Positions 14,186-23,202 of a stretch of 39,070 nt of DNA are shown in pieces; position 1 is the stretch's first letter; the number at the start of each line of letters is the position of its first letter. The stretch is from JAAYUK01 sp964392915 (GTDB lineage: Bacteria; Nitrospirota; Thermodesulfovibrionia; Thermodesulfovibrionales; Dissulfurispiraceae). The stretch spans positions 1 to 39,070 of the forward strand of contig CAYMRS010000018.1 of NCBI GenBank assembly GCA_964392915.1, in the 5' to 3' direction. Position numbers and translations under genes: made by a program. The notes beneath the pieces were generated by a model that had not been told where the DNA came from, did not search any database, and saw only the letters and a program-made list of their open reading frames with translations.

Positions 14186-14800
14186 TCAGTAGATGCCTGC
14201 TCCGACAGTCACAGCCACAAGACAGGTCAGCAGCGCCCACACGACTGAAACTTTTATGAACTCGATCTGACTGAAGTACCCCGTGCTGTATGCGATGAGA
14301 GTCGGCGGACATCCTATAACGAGCATGATGAACGATGTCGAGATGGGAGCCGACAGTGCGATTGCGGCTTCAGGAATACCAAGGCTCTGCGCCATCGGAA
14401 TAGTGACCGGCAAAATAAGTGCGGTTGTGGCAGCATTGCTCATCAAAGACGACATGACCGCACTGAGCAGCCCTGCTCCGGCAAAGACGATAATCCAGCT
14501 TTGTCCCTCAAGTAGCGGGAGAACCTGCATGGCAAGCCATTTGCCTACCCCTGTTTCCAGCATTGCAATGCCGAGGGCGTATCCAGCGCCAAAAACGATC
14601 CATGTTTCCCATGGAAACTTTGCGACAACCGTTTTAAAACTGACCAGTTTCAAGCCGAATACAAGCGTCAGCGCTAAAACCGCAATGACACTGTAATGGA
14701 TTTTTGTAAGATCCGTTATGCTCCAGAGAGCGAACGTGATGGCAAAGCTGACGATAGCGATTAACACGCTAATCGCTATGGATTTATCAAGAACGGCCAT
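14186..14800 (-). pseudogene. SLC13/DASS anion transporter, C-terminal half only
   Basis: These 204 residues form about six hydrophobic segments. They include FPWETWIVFGAGYALGIAML and SSLMSNAATTALILPVTIPM, the second conserved SN(A/T) substrate/sodium motif of the SLC13 divalent-anion:sodium symporter family. Members are normally 450-550 residues, so the N-terminal half and first motif are missing. The apparent start (ATG at 14798-14800) lies inside a 67-bp inverted repeat, and no good ribosome site precedes it. It is most likely a broken gene rather than a small transporter. Confidence 0.72.
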
Positions 14801-14849
14801 TCATCCCCAGGCTTTAAAGCCATGGGGTTTTCTGGCCGTTCTTGATAAA
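14783..14849. repeat. 67-bp nested inverted repeat
   Basis: The outer arms are TTTATCAAGAACGGCCA and its exact complement TGGCCGTTCTTGATAAA (17 bp each). They enclose five-base spacers and an inner near-palindrome, CCCCAGGCTTTAAAGCCATGGGG, with one bulged base. One outer arm is the first codons of the SLC13 fragment. The inner hairpin is followed by TTTT on the plus strand and could act as a terminator. It also resembles an insertion-sequence end hairpin, which was not confirmed. Confidence 0.85.
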
Positions 14850-14898
14850 CAGGAATAAATCTTATAGTCAAATTGCAGACTCTAATGACAATTCCGGG

Positions 14899-16434
14899 TT
14901 AATGCAGTTCCACCTTCTCAGAAATGTCTTTGGGCCGCCTCATGAGCAGAATGAGCGGCAGCGTGCAGGCAAGGAGCAGCGAGGTGATAAGAAAGGCATC
15001 GTTGAACGCCAGCATGCCGGCCTGGCGTAGCAGTTCATTGTAAATGGTGGCGAGCGCGCCAGCCGGCGCCTGGGCATCACCCACACCGAGATGCTGAAGT
15101 GTCTGCGCTCTCTGCTGAACGGCCAGCTGGTATGCCGGATCGAACGGCGTGAGGTTCTCGACGAGACGGTTCTGGTGAAACTGCTCCCGCCGGGCGAGCA
15201 TTGTGGTGACAAAGGCAACCCCGAAACTGCCGCCCAGGTTGCGGAGCAGATTGTAGATCGACGACGCATTTGCCATCTCCTGCTTCGGAATTCCCGACAT
15301 TGTCGTTGTCGTGAGCGGAATAAAGAAGAAACCCATGCCGATGCCGAGCACGATGCGCGGCCATATGACCGTCGCAAAATCAGCGGTAAGGGTAAAGTTC
15401 GACATCAGATACATTGCATAGGCGTTGACGGTCATGCCGAAAAAGAGCAACGCCTTGGGATTCACTTTCGTCACCAGCCTGCCCGCAATCGGCAGGGCAA
15501 TCAGGGTCGCGATGCCGCCCGGTCCGAGCACAAAGCCCGCGAGATACGCGGTGTAGCCCATGAGTGTCTGCAGATAGATCGGTAGCAGCACAATGCTGGC
15601 AAAGAGGCCGAAGAAGCCGATGAACATGATTGCATTGCCGACGCGGAATGTTCTGTTTTTGAAGATGCGCAGGTCAACTATCGGCTGCTTTGCAAAGAAG
15701 AGTTCGACGATGACGAAGAGCGTCAGGCATATGATTGCTATCGCCGCCAGCCAGACGATGGAGGTTGACTCAAACCAGTTCTCCATCTGGCCTTTGTCGA
15801 GTAGTATCTGGAGCGCTCCCAGGCCGACTGCAAGGAGGCCGAGACCCCAGTAGTCTATCCGCATTTTCTCCCCCTTCATGTAGGGCGGATCGAAAATAAA
15901 AACTTTTGCAAGAAAGATTGATATGATGCCTATCGGAATATTGACGAAGAAAATCCAGTGCCATGACCAGTTGTCCGTAATCCAGCCCCCGAGCAGCGGC
16001 CCCACAATCGGACCGAACATGATGCCGACGCCGAATACCGCCATGGCGATGCCGTGCTGGCGTGGAGGAAATGTTTCGAGCAGAATCGATTGCGAAATCG
16101 GCTGCAGAGCGCCGCCGCCGATGCCCTGCAGAATGCGGAAAAAAATGAGGCTTTCGAGACTCCATGCCGAGCCGCAGAGAAAGGAACTGACGGTGAACAG
16201 CAGAATGGAAAACATCAGATACCGCTTCCGGCCGAACATTCGGCTGAGCCAGCCGGACATCGGTATGATAATCGCATTTGAGACAAGGTATGAGGTAATT
16301 GTCCACGTTGATTCATCCCGTCCGGCGGAGAGGCTGCCGCGGATGTGGTCGAGGGCAACATTGACGACCGACGTATCGATAATCTCGATAAGCGTCGGCA
16401 GCATGACCGTCAGTGCGATAATCCATTTATTCAT
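14899..16434 (-). CDS. emrB: EmrB/QacA-type MFS drug exporter (DHA2, 14 TM)
   Basis: From the ATG at 16432-16434 this is 511 residues beginning MNKWIIALTVMLPTLIEIID. It has motif D1 (IDTSVVNVALDHIRGSL), motif A (GWLSRMFGRKRYLMFS) and the antiporter motif C (GVGIMFGPIVGPLLGGWITD), with about 14 membrane segments. DHA2 proteins exchange drugs for protons in the inner membrane. An upstream TTG (16464) would add ten residues but the ATG gives the standard start; the ribosome site is weak either way. It lies 93 bases after the EmrA-like adaptor and ends the long efflux operon. The substrate cannot be read from sequence. Confidence 0.93.
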   Translation of the reverse strand: MNKWIIALTVMLPTLIEIIDTSVVNVALDHIRGSLSAGRDESTWTITSYLVSNAIIIPMSGWLSRMFGRKRYLMFSILLFTVSSFLCGSAWSLESLIFFRILQGIGGGALQPISQSILLETFPPRQHGIAMAVFGVGIMFGPIVGPLLGGWITDNWSWHWIFFVNIPIGIISIFLAKVFIFDPPYMKGEKMRIDYWGLGLLAVGLGALQILLDKGQMENWFESTSIVWLAAIAIICLTLFVIVELFFAKQPIVDLRIFKNRTFRVGNAIMFIGFFGLFASIVLLPIYLQTLMGYTAYLAGFVLGPGGIATLIALPIAGRLVTKVNPKALLFFGMTVNAYAMYLMSNFTLTADFATVIWPRIVLGIGMGFFFIPLTTTTMSGIPKQEMANASSIYNLLRNLGGSFGVAFVTTMLARREQFHQNRLVENLTPFDPAYQLAVQQRAQTLQHLGVGDAQAPAGALATIYNELLRQAGMLAFNDAFLITSLLLACTLPLILLMRRPKDISEKVELH

Positions 16435-16527
16435 GAACTTTGCCCGGCGCGGAAGGAATGGCAACTCATGGCAAACCGGCAGGATCTTTTGTTCTGGTCT
16501 TTCGCGCCTACGGTCTTCAGCACGGTT

Positions 16528-17535
16528 TTATTTTATCTTGACGGTCGGAACAACCGACATGCCGACACGCAGCACGTGGTCAGGATCGCTGTTCCTGTCG
16601 ATCATAATCTTGACCGGGACGCGCTGAACGATTTTTACATAGTTACCGGTAGCGTTCTGCGGGGGGAAGAGGGAGAAGACAGCGCCTGTTCCGGCCATGA
16701 TGCTGTCGATCCTGCCGGTGAACTTTTTCCCCGGATAGCTGTCGACCTCGAATTCAACCTTCTGTCCGGCGCGGATTTTTTCGAGCTGGGTCTCCTTGAA
16801 ATTCGCAACGACCCATACGGAATCGAGCGGCACCACCGCCATGAGCGCCTGGCCTGGCTGCACCTGATTGCCAATCTCCGCGCTCTTTTTTGCGACCATG
16901 CCATCGGCCGGCGCAAACAGCTTTGTGTAGGAAACATCGAGTTCCGCCTTCTTCAGCTTTGCCTCTTTTTCGCGGATGGCGGCTGTCTGCGCGCCAAGAA
17001 ACGACTCGGCCTGACGGAGCTCTTCCCGGGCAACCCGCACCTGGTGCAGGGTCACATCATAAGCGGTTCTCGTCTTTTCGTGCCGCTCTTTGGAGATTGC
17101 ATCCTCTTTGAACAGTTTCTCCGCTCGTTGGATATCCAGCTCGGCCTGCCGAAGATTGGCCTCCTGCAAAGCCAGATTCGCACGTTTTGCACTGATTTTC
17201 GCTGACTGCTCGGCCAGCTTCCCCTGTTCGGTCATGACAGCGGCTTGCCCTTCGCTCGTTTTTGCGGCGTAATCCGCTTCATCCAGCTCGACGAGAAGGT
17301 CGCCTTTTTTTACCGCCTGATTGTCTGTCACACGCACGGCCCTGATCGTTCCGCCAATTTTCGGGGCAATCACATGGATATTCCCTTCCACAAAGGCGTC
17401 ATCAGTCGAGATATGCGTTGCCTTGTAGTCCAGATAGAAAAACATCGCAGCGGCACTTATCGCCAGCAGGAGAGCGAACGCGCCAAGCGCGATTTTCTTT
17501 CTTTTTCCATTCGCAGCGGCAAGCATCTCTTTCAT
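16528..17535 (-). CDS. emrA: EmrA/HlyD-type membrane fusion protein
   Basis: This 335-residue protein has one N-terminal membrane anchor (about residues 17-36), then DDAFVEGNIHVIAPKIGGTI, the EmrA signature. Next come a lipoyl half-motif, a long coiled coil (about 90-200) and the second lipoyl half with KLFAPADGMVAKKSAEIGNQ. It bridges the EmrB exporter to a TolC channel across the periplasm. It starts 45 bases after a TolC-family gene and is followed by emrB, giving all three parts of one pump in order. Confidence 0.93.
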   Translation of the reverse strand: MKEMLAAANGKRKKIALGAFALLLAISAAAMFFYLDYKATHISTDDAFVEGNIHVIAPKIGGTIRAVRVTDNQAVKKGDLLVELDEADYAAKTSEGQAAVMTEQGKLAEQSAKISAKRANLALQEANLRQAELDIQRAEKLFKEDAISKERHEKTRTAYDVTLHQVRVAREELRQAESFLGAQTAAIREKEAKLKKAELDVSYTKLFAPADGMVAKKSAEIGNQVQPGQALMAVVPLDSVWVVANFKETQLEKIRAGQKVEFEVDSYPGKKFTGRIDSIMAGTGAVFSLFPPQNATGNYVKIVQRVPVKIMIDRNSDPDHVLRVGMSVVPTVKIK

Positions 17536-17580
17536 AAAGAAACTCCCCTGAAAAATAATCTCAAAAAATGAAAAATGCCG

Positions 17581-18915
17581 TCATTGTTCATACGCGGCGA
17601 CAAGATCATCGCCGACGGCATGCAGCAGTCCCGCATGAAAACGGCGCATATCATACAGCGCGCGGAAATAATTCGTCTCCGCAGTGGTGCGCAGGGTAAT
17701 GGCATCGAGCACGTCTGTCGCTGTGCCGACCCCTTCCTTATAGCGGACCCGGGTAATCCGAAGGTTCTCTTCCGCCTGCTCAACCGAGTCTTTTGTCGCG
17801 GCAACCCGCTCTTTGGCGTTCAGCTCATTGCGGTGCCACTGCTCGACCTCCAGTTTTATGTCATCGAGCAGTTTGCGTTTCTGTTCGATGAGCTGTTCGC
17901 GCCGCTGCCGTATCTTTGATGCATCGGCCTTCGTCAGCCCGCCGCTGAAAATATTCATATTCAAACCGAGCATCAGCGACCAGTTGTCCTGATGCAGTTG
18001 ATAGCGATTCTCTCCATAGGCATAGCCGCCCGAGGCGAAGAGCTTCGGGAAATACTCCGCCTTCTTCGCGCGTTCCTGCAACTCAAGAGCGGTGATTTCA
18101 CTGGAGAAGACGGCGACCTCGTTCCGTCGCTCAACAGCCATGTCCCATGCCTGCTGCAGAGAGAAGGACGTCGTCAACTCATAGGAGACCTCGGTTGCCT
18201 TCAGGGGTGCTCCGAGCGGCCGGGCCAGAATGGTGTTCAGCGATGACACAGCCAGAGCGCGATGATTGCGCACGGTAATGAGCCGCTGCCGGCTGTCTGA
18301 AAGTTTTACCTTTGCCTGCAAAAGATCGTTTTTGGTAATGGCTCCCGCTTCGTATAAAGCATGGGCCACCTGCATGTGGCTGCTCAGCGACTCGACCTCT
18401 TTTGCCGCGACCGCCTCCATCTTTTCGATTTCGAGCAGAGTGAAATAGGCGGTGACAAAGTCGAGCGCGACGGCGTTTCTGACGCGCCGGAAGTCCAGTT
18501 TCGCGCTCTCAAGCGATGTCTTTGCCGCCTGATGCAGCGACGAGCGGGCTCCGAAGTCAAACAGGGTCTGCGTGGCGGTCACTCCGTATGAAAAAGATGA
18601 GCGGTTCGCCGTAAAAAAAGAGTTTTGGCCCACAATCGCCCCCGGCTGATAGGCGAGCCACGTCTGACCGGCCGTTGCATTGACCGTGGGCAGGAATCGT
18701 GAAAATGCGGCTGCCACATCGGCTGCCACTATTTCGGGATTATAGGAGGCTATCTTAACCAGGCGGCTTTCCGCGGTAGCTTCTTTCAGCCCGCCCGCAA
18801 GGGTGATTTCCTGCAGGCCGCTTTCGCTCGCGAGGCAAGTGGCAAGGAGGCATCCCAGCATCAAAACGGAACTGCCGATTGCGCTCCCCATGAGTCGTAT
18901 CACGCGACGTTTCAC
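17581..18915 (-). CDS. TolC-family outer-membrane efflux protein (third)
   Basis: This is 444 residues from a GTG at 18913-18915, chosen because GGAGG lies five bases upstream and the product begins with a signal peptide (SSVLMLGCLLATCLASES). It has the two-repeat TolC layout with long helices and motifs such as QTLFDFGARSSLHQAAKT and RYKEGVGTATDVLDAIT. It overlaps the metallophosphoesterase stop (GTGA), so translation is coupled. It should form the trimeric exit duct, most likely for the EmrAB pair immediately downstream. A longer frame reaching 19011 has no ribosome site. Confidence 0.9.
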   Translation of the reverse strand: MKRRVIRLMGSAIGSSVLMLGCLLATCLASESGLQEITLAGGLKEATAESRLVKIASYNPEIVAADVAAAFSRFLPTVNATAGQTWLAYQPGAIVGQNSFFTANRSSFSYGVTATQTLFDFGARSSLHQAAKTSLESAKLDFRRVRNAVALDFVTAYFTLLEIEKMEAVAAKEVESLSSHMQVAHALYEAGAITKNDLLQAKVKLSDSRQRLITVRNHRALAVSSLNTILARPLGAPLKATEVSYELTTSFSLQQAWDMAVERRNEVAVFSSEITALELQERAKKAEYFPKLFASGGYAYGENRYQLHQDNWSLMLGLNMNIFSGGLTKADASKIRQRREQLIEQKRKLLDDIKLEVEQWHRNELNAKERVAATKDSVEQAEENLRITRVRYKEGVGTATDVLDAITLRTTAETNYFRALYDMRRFHAGLLHAVGDDLVAAYEQ

Positions 18916-20078
18916 CGATACCTCCGCTGCTGCTCCCGTAAAGGCGCCTGCGGGACAAGATCGATAATTGTAACTTCCGGCGGCGCGAGAAACCGTATTG
19001 GCGGACCCCACGTGCCCGCTCCCCTGTTGGCATAGAGAAGAGACCCGTCAACGACAGACAGCTTCCCTGCGTGCTGCGGATAGTAAAACCAGGTCAGTAT
19101 GCTGAACGGGAATATCTGTCCTTTGTGGGTATGCCCCGAAAGCTGAAGATCGAACAATCCGCTCGCGGCAGGGTCAACCATCGGGCGATGTTTCAACAAA
19201 AGAATGAATTTTTCCTGAGGCAGCGAGCGCAAAAATCTCCTTTCGTCAGTTTCACGCGCCCCCGTGAAGAAGAGCGCTGCCGGGTCATCGACTCCCGCGA
19301 CTATCAGCCTGTCGCCGGCTGCTGCAGAATCCGCTCTCAGGACACGAAAACCGGCTTTTTCCATAAAATCCATTGAAGACTTTTCACTCCAGATGAATTC
19401 GTGGTTTCCGAGCACCGCAAATTTACCGAGGCGGGGATTGATTTGCTGCAGAGGCTTTTCGAGTCCGTCCAGATAGCCATCGTCGGCATCCACAAGGTCA
19501 CCGGTCGAGACGAGCATGTCCGGCTGCGCTTTCCTTATCGCATCGGCGATGCGTCCGAGATGATCTTCGCGGATGATGAGCCCGAGATGGACATCGGAAA
19601 TCTGAGCGATCCTGACGCGTTCCGTCAGCTTGTGCGTCGGTATCTCCACATGCTCGACCTGTATGTCACGCGCTTCGTGGTATCCGTAAACGCAGATTGA
19701 CAGAGCAACGAGGGCTGGCACCACAAAGGCGGACCGGACAGTTTTGGTTTTCTTCTTTTTCCTGTCTTTGCGTTTGCGCATTTTTTCCATGAGCCAGAAG
19801 CCACCGTGCAGACTGTCCATGAAGAGCGCCGTTGAGCAGAACAGGAAGATGAACGCCAGCCAGAAATAGGCCGCGTAATTGAGCGGATACGCCCACGGGA
19901 GGATCAGTTCGCGCGCCGCCATGCGCGCCGCGACCGGCGAGAGGATAAGCAGAACAAGATTCAGACCTATGAGAATCGAAACCGTGAGCCCCGGCCTGAA
20001 GGCGCGGCGCAGCTTGAGGAAAAAGTAGAGATGCAAGAGAGCGTAGAGCGCAAAAAAAATTACGAAAAACCATCTCAT
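18912..20078 (-). CDS. Membrane-bound metallophosphoesterase
   Basis: The N-terminal 130 of 388 residues form about four membrane helices with a Lys/Arg-rich cytoplasmic stretch (RKRKDRKKKKTK, about 101-112). A calcineurin-like phosphoesterase follows with every metal motif: ISDVHLG (about 160), STGDLVDADD (about 191), LGNHEF (about 223) and SGHTHKGQ near 310. This is the YkuE/YaeI-like group, whose members act on phospholipid or lipid A-type diphosphates or have unknown substrates. It starts 49 bases after the MacB permease and overlaps the next TolC gene by four bases, so it belongs to the efflux operon. Its role there is unknown. Confidence 0.9.
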   Translation of the reverse strand: MRWFFVIFFALYALLHLYFFLKLRRAFRPGLTVSILIGLNLVLLILSPVAARMAARELILPWAYPLNYAAYFWLAFIFLFCSTALFMDSLHGGFWLMEKMRKRKDRKKKKTKTVRSAFVVPALVALSICVYGYHEARDIQVEHVEIPTHKLTERVRIAQISDVHLGLIIREDHLGRIADAIRKAQPDMLVSTGDLVDADDGYLDGLEKPLQQINPRLGKFAVLGNHEFIWSEKSSMDFMEKAGFRVLRADSAAAGDRLIVAGVDDPAALFFTGARETDERRFLRSLPQEKFILLLKHRPMVDPAASGLFDLQLSGHTHKGQIFPFSILTWFYYPQHAGKLSVVDGSLLYANRGAGTWGPPIRFLAPPEVTIIDLVPQAPLREQQRRYR

Positions 20079-20127
20079 GTGGTGCTGTTCCTCCTATGCG
20101 GGCATATGCTGCGTGACGGCGCAGTGC

Positions 20128-21357
20128 TTACTCATAGCGCAGCGCGTCAATCGGATTCAGCAGAGATGCTTTGTATGCCGGATAAAAACCGAAGAAAATG
20201 CCGACCAGTCCCGAAAAACTGAATGAGAGCAGGACCGAAAGCATGGATATAATCGTGGGTTTCCCTGAAATGAGCGTGTAGAGTTGAGCGCACGCGATGC
20301 CGATAATGATGCCAAGGATGCCGCCGATAAGCGAAAGGATGATCGCCTCGATCATGAACTGGAGGCGTATATCCATGGTATTGGCTCCAACGGCCATCCT
20401 GATGCCGATTTCCCGCGTCCGCTCCGTGACCGATACCAGCATAATGTTCATAATCCCGATGCCGCCGACCAGCAGGGAGATTGATGCAATCGAGCCGAGC
20501 AGAATTGTCATGAGCCTCTGCTGCTCTTCCGCTGCCTCCATGATTTGCGTGAGGTTGCGCACGGTGAAATCATTCTCCTGCCGGGCTCCAAGTCGGTGGC
20601 GCTGACGGAGCAGAGAAGTAATCTGCTCTTCCGCGGCCGCGAGATCGTCAGTGCTTGCCGCCCTGATCATAATACTTCTGATGCTGCCGGGGAACGCAGT
20701 GCCGAAGAGTTTTTTCTGCGCGGTCGTGACCGGAACGTATATCACATCGTCCTGATCCTGACCGGAAGGGCTCTGCCCCTTGCCGGCAAGCACACCGCTG
20801 ACCACGAACGGAACATTCCTGATTCTGACCATCTGCCCGACCGGATCACTGTCTCCGAATAAATAATCCGCGACGGTCTGTCCGAGCAGCGCAACCTTGG
20901 CAGCGTTCTTCACGTCCTGTTCCGTGAAGGCCTTGCCTGATGCCAGCGGCCATTCCCTGACGTCAAGTATGCTCGGGCCTGTTCCGGTGACGGTTGTCGA
21001 CCAGTTGAGATTGCCGGATACAACCTGAGCGCCCCCGCCATGCATGGGAGCTACCGCCTCAACAGCAGGACATTCCCGCTCAATTGCCTCCGCGTCTGAC
21101 AGTGAGAGCGTCGGTTGCGAGCCGGTTGCCATTCGCACGCCTCCCGCCGATGTGAAGCCCGGCAATATGATTATCAGATTACTGCCGATGCTCGAGATCT
21201 GTTCAGCGAGCTGCTGCCGTGTGCCCGTGCCGACTGCAAGCATGGTGATGACCGCTCCCACGCCGATGATGATGCCGAGCATCGTAAGTGAGGAACGGAG
21301 CTTGTTGACCCTGAGTGCCCGCAGAGAGACCTTTGCCGACGCGCCCAGATGAATCAT
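20128..21357 (-). CDS. MacB-type ABC transporter permease (FtsX family)
   Basis: The 409 residues show the MacB topology: one N-terminal membrane helix (LRSSLTMLGIIIGVGAVITM), a large periplasmic domain (about 45-280), and three C-terminal helices containing ISLLVGGIGIMNIMLVSVTE, then RTREIGIRMAVGA, the FtsX signature. MacB works by mechanotransmission, driving substrates from the periplasm through TolC. In E. coli the ATPase is fused to the permease; here it is a separate gene, overlapping this one by four bases (ATGA). Confidence 0.94.
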   Translation of the reverse strand: MIHLGASAKVSLRALRVNKLRSSLTMLGIIIGVGAVITMLAVGTGTRQQLAEQISSIGSNLIIILPGFTSAGGVRMATGSQPTLSLSDAEAIERECPAVEAVAPMHGGGAQVVSGNLNWSTTVTGTGPSILDVREWPLASGKAFTEQDVKNAAKVALLGQTVADYLFGDSDPVGQMVRIRNVPFVVSGVLAGKGQSPSGQDQDDVIYVPVTTAQKKLFGTAFPGSIRSIMIRAASTDDLAAAEEQITSLLRQRHRLGARQENDFTVRNLTQIMEAAEEQQRLMTILLGSIASISLLVGGIGIMNIMLVSVTERTREIGIRMAVGANTMDIRLQFMIEAIILSLIGGILGIIIGIACAQLYTLISGKPTIISMLSVLLSFSFSGLVGIFFGFYPAYKASLLNPIDALRYE

Positions 21358-22049
21358 GCCCGCGCCTCCCTGCGTTCATCACTGACAATGCGGCCGTCAA
21401 GAAAACGAATGACCCGTCTGGTGTACCCGGCTATGTCAGGCTCGTGGGTGACGATAACAATCGTAATGCCCTCATCCCGGTTGAGTGCAACGAGCAGATC
21501 CATGATTTCGGCGCTTGTTCTGGAGTCGAGGTTGCCGGTCGGCTCGTCCGCAAGAATCAGCTGGGCCTGATTGACGAGAGCGCGGGCAATAGCCACGCGC
21601 TGCTGCTGTCCCCCGGAGAGCTGGTTTGGAACATGATGTTCGCGGTTTTCGAGTCCGACGCTTTTCAGCGCGGCGCGCGCACGCACGTTCCGAGCTTTGG
21701 CAGGCACTCCGGCGTAGAGCAGGGGAACCTCGACATTTTCGAGCGCTGACGTTCTGGAGATCAAATTGAACCCCTGAAAGACAAAACCAATTTTTTTGTT
21801 TCGTATCTCTGCAAGTTGATCGCGGTCAAGCTCCGAGACATCTATCCCTTCCAGGCGATACGTTCCGGTTGAGGGACTGTCGAGGCAGCCGAGGATGTTC
21901 ATCAGGGTGGATTTGCCGGAACCGGAAGCTCCCATGACTGCCACGAACTCTCCCTGTTCAATCGTAAGCGAAACCTCATCCAGCGCGTTCACCCGGACTT
22001 CGCCGAGATCATAAATCTTGCCAAGATTCTCAATTTGAATCAGCGACAT
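21354..22049 (-). CDS. MacB/LolD-type ABC transporter ATPase
   Basis: The 231 residues contain Walker A (GASGSGKSTLMNILG), Q-loop (IGFVFQGFNLI), signature (LSGGQQQRVAIARAL), Walker B (LILADEPTGNLDS) and H-loop (VTHEPDIAGY). The sequence is typical of the MacB/LolD/FtsE group. It powers the adjacent permease from the cytoplasmic face. The gene begins one base after the adaptor stop and overlaps the permease start, so the three are tightly coupled. Confidence 0.95.
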   Translation of the reverse strand: MSLIQIENLGKIYDLGEVRVNALDEVSLTIEQGEFVAVMGASGSGKSTLMNILGCLDSPSTGTYRLEGIDVSELDRDQLAEIRNKKIGFVFQGFNLISRTSALENVEVPLLYAGVPAKARNVRARAALKSVGLENREHHVPNQLSGGQQQRVAIARALVNQAQLILADEPTGNLDSRTSAEIMDLLVALNRDEGITIVIVTHEPDIAGYTRRVIRFLDGRIVSDERREARA

Positions 22050-22050
22050 G

Positions 22051-23202
22051 CTAGTGTACCCGCGGCATTTTCTGCGCGCCTGCCGGCTGGGTTTGACCTG
22101 ATGCGCCCGTTTTTTTATCTTTGGATACCACTTCCACGATTACGCCGGTGTTTTCCGCAACCTCTCCCGCTTTCACTTCTGTATAAGCCCCGTCGGTGAT
22201 TCCGGCAGATATCTTAGCCCGTCTCGGCGTGTCGCCGTCGAGCACCCAGACGCCCGGTCCCTTCTGTGACTGTTTCTGAGTTCCCTTGTCTCCAATGCGC
22301 ACCCGCAGCGCCGCATTCGGAATGCGGAGCACATCCTTTTTCATGTTTGTTGTGATGGACGCGTTGGCCGTCATTCCCGGCTTGAGCTTCAGTTCTGGAT
22401 TTTCTACCTGAATCACAACGGTATAGGTCACAACATTCTGCACGGTGACCGGAGCGTTTCGAACCTGAAACACGGTCCCCTTGAAGGTTATGTCCGGATA
22501 TGCATCTACACTGAACTCTACATTTTGACCAACGCTGATTTTTCCGATATCCGCCTCGCTGACGCTCGTCTCGACCTGCATTTTTGTCAAATCCCGGGCG
22601 ATCGTGAAAAGAGTCGGCGTCTGAAAACTCGCGGCTACCGTCTGCCCGACATCTACATTGCGGGAAATGACGACTCCGTCAACCGGCGAGAGTATGCGCG
22701 TATAGTTCAGATTGGTCTGTGCCGCGCGCAATGATGCCTTTGCGGCATCGACCTGAGCGGCAAAAGCATCATGGTTTGCCTCAGCCGTTTCGACGTCGCT
22801 CCGGGCGATAAGGTTATTGGCGAAGAGCTGGCGGTTTCTGTCCCGCGAGCGCTGCGCATCCAGAGCATTCACTTCCAGCTTGAGGAGGTTTGCCCGCGCC
22901 AGATCGACCTGGGCCTGCAGGGTCGCCGGATCAATCTGAGCCAGAAGCTGTCCTTTTCTGACCGGGGAGTTGTAATCAACATGCAGGGTTTTTATCGTTC
23001 CGGACACCTGGGTGCCGACGAGAACGGTAGTAACGGCATTGACGGTGCCGGAAGCAGTGACTGCTTCCACAATATCGCCCTTCGTGATTTTTTCAGTCCG
23101 GTATTTCGGAGATTCATTGCTTCCCGACAGATACAGAAAAGCGGCAGCGCCAAGCGCGAGAAGAAGAGCCGCGGCAATCAGCAGTTTTTTATTCCTGAGC
23201 AT
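22051..23202 (-). CDS. macA: MacA-type periplasmic adaptor
   Basis: This is 383 residues from the ATG at 23200-23202 (GGGATACT just upstream), beginning MLRNKKLLIAAALLLALGAA, a membrane anchor. Lipoyl, coiled-coil and barrel regions follow: GTVNAVTTVLVGTQVSGTIK, YTRILSPVDGVVISRNVDVG and LKPGMTANASITTNM. Adaptors of this type link MacB to TolC and stimulate its ATPase. It overlaps the TolC stop by 14 bases. The longer in-frame start at 23256 would run deep into the TolC gene and is rejected. Confidence 0.93.
   Translation of the reverse strand: MLRNKKLLIAAALLLALGAAAFLYLSGSNESPKYRTEKITKGDIVEAVTASGTVNAVTTVLVGTQVSGTIKTLHVDYNSPVRKGQLLAQIDPATLQAQVDLARANLLKLEVNALDAQRSRDRNRQLFANNLIARSDVETAEANHDAFAAQVDAAKASLRAAQTNLNYTRILSPVDGVVISRNVDVGQTVAASFQTPTLFTIARDLTKMQVETSVSEADIGKISVGQNVEFSVDAYPDITFKGTVFQVRNAPVTVQNVVTYTVVIQVENPELKLKPGMTANASITTNMKKDVLRIPNAALRVRIGDKGTQKQSQKGPGVWVLDGDTPRRAKISAGITDGAYTEVKAGEVAENTGVIVEVVSKDKKTGASGQTQPAGAQKMPRVH

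Noticed and set aside
16435..16464. TTG start ten codons upstream for the EmrB-like exporter
   Set aside because: The internal ATG gives the standard EmrB start; the TTG has no clear ribosome site.
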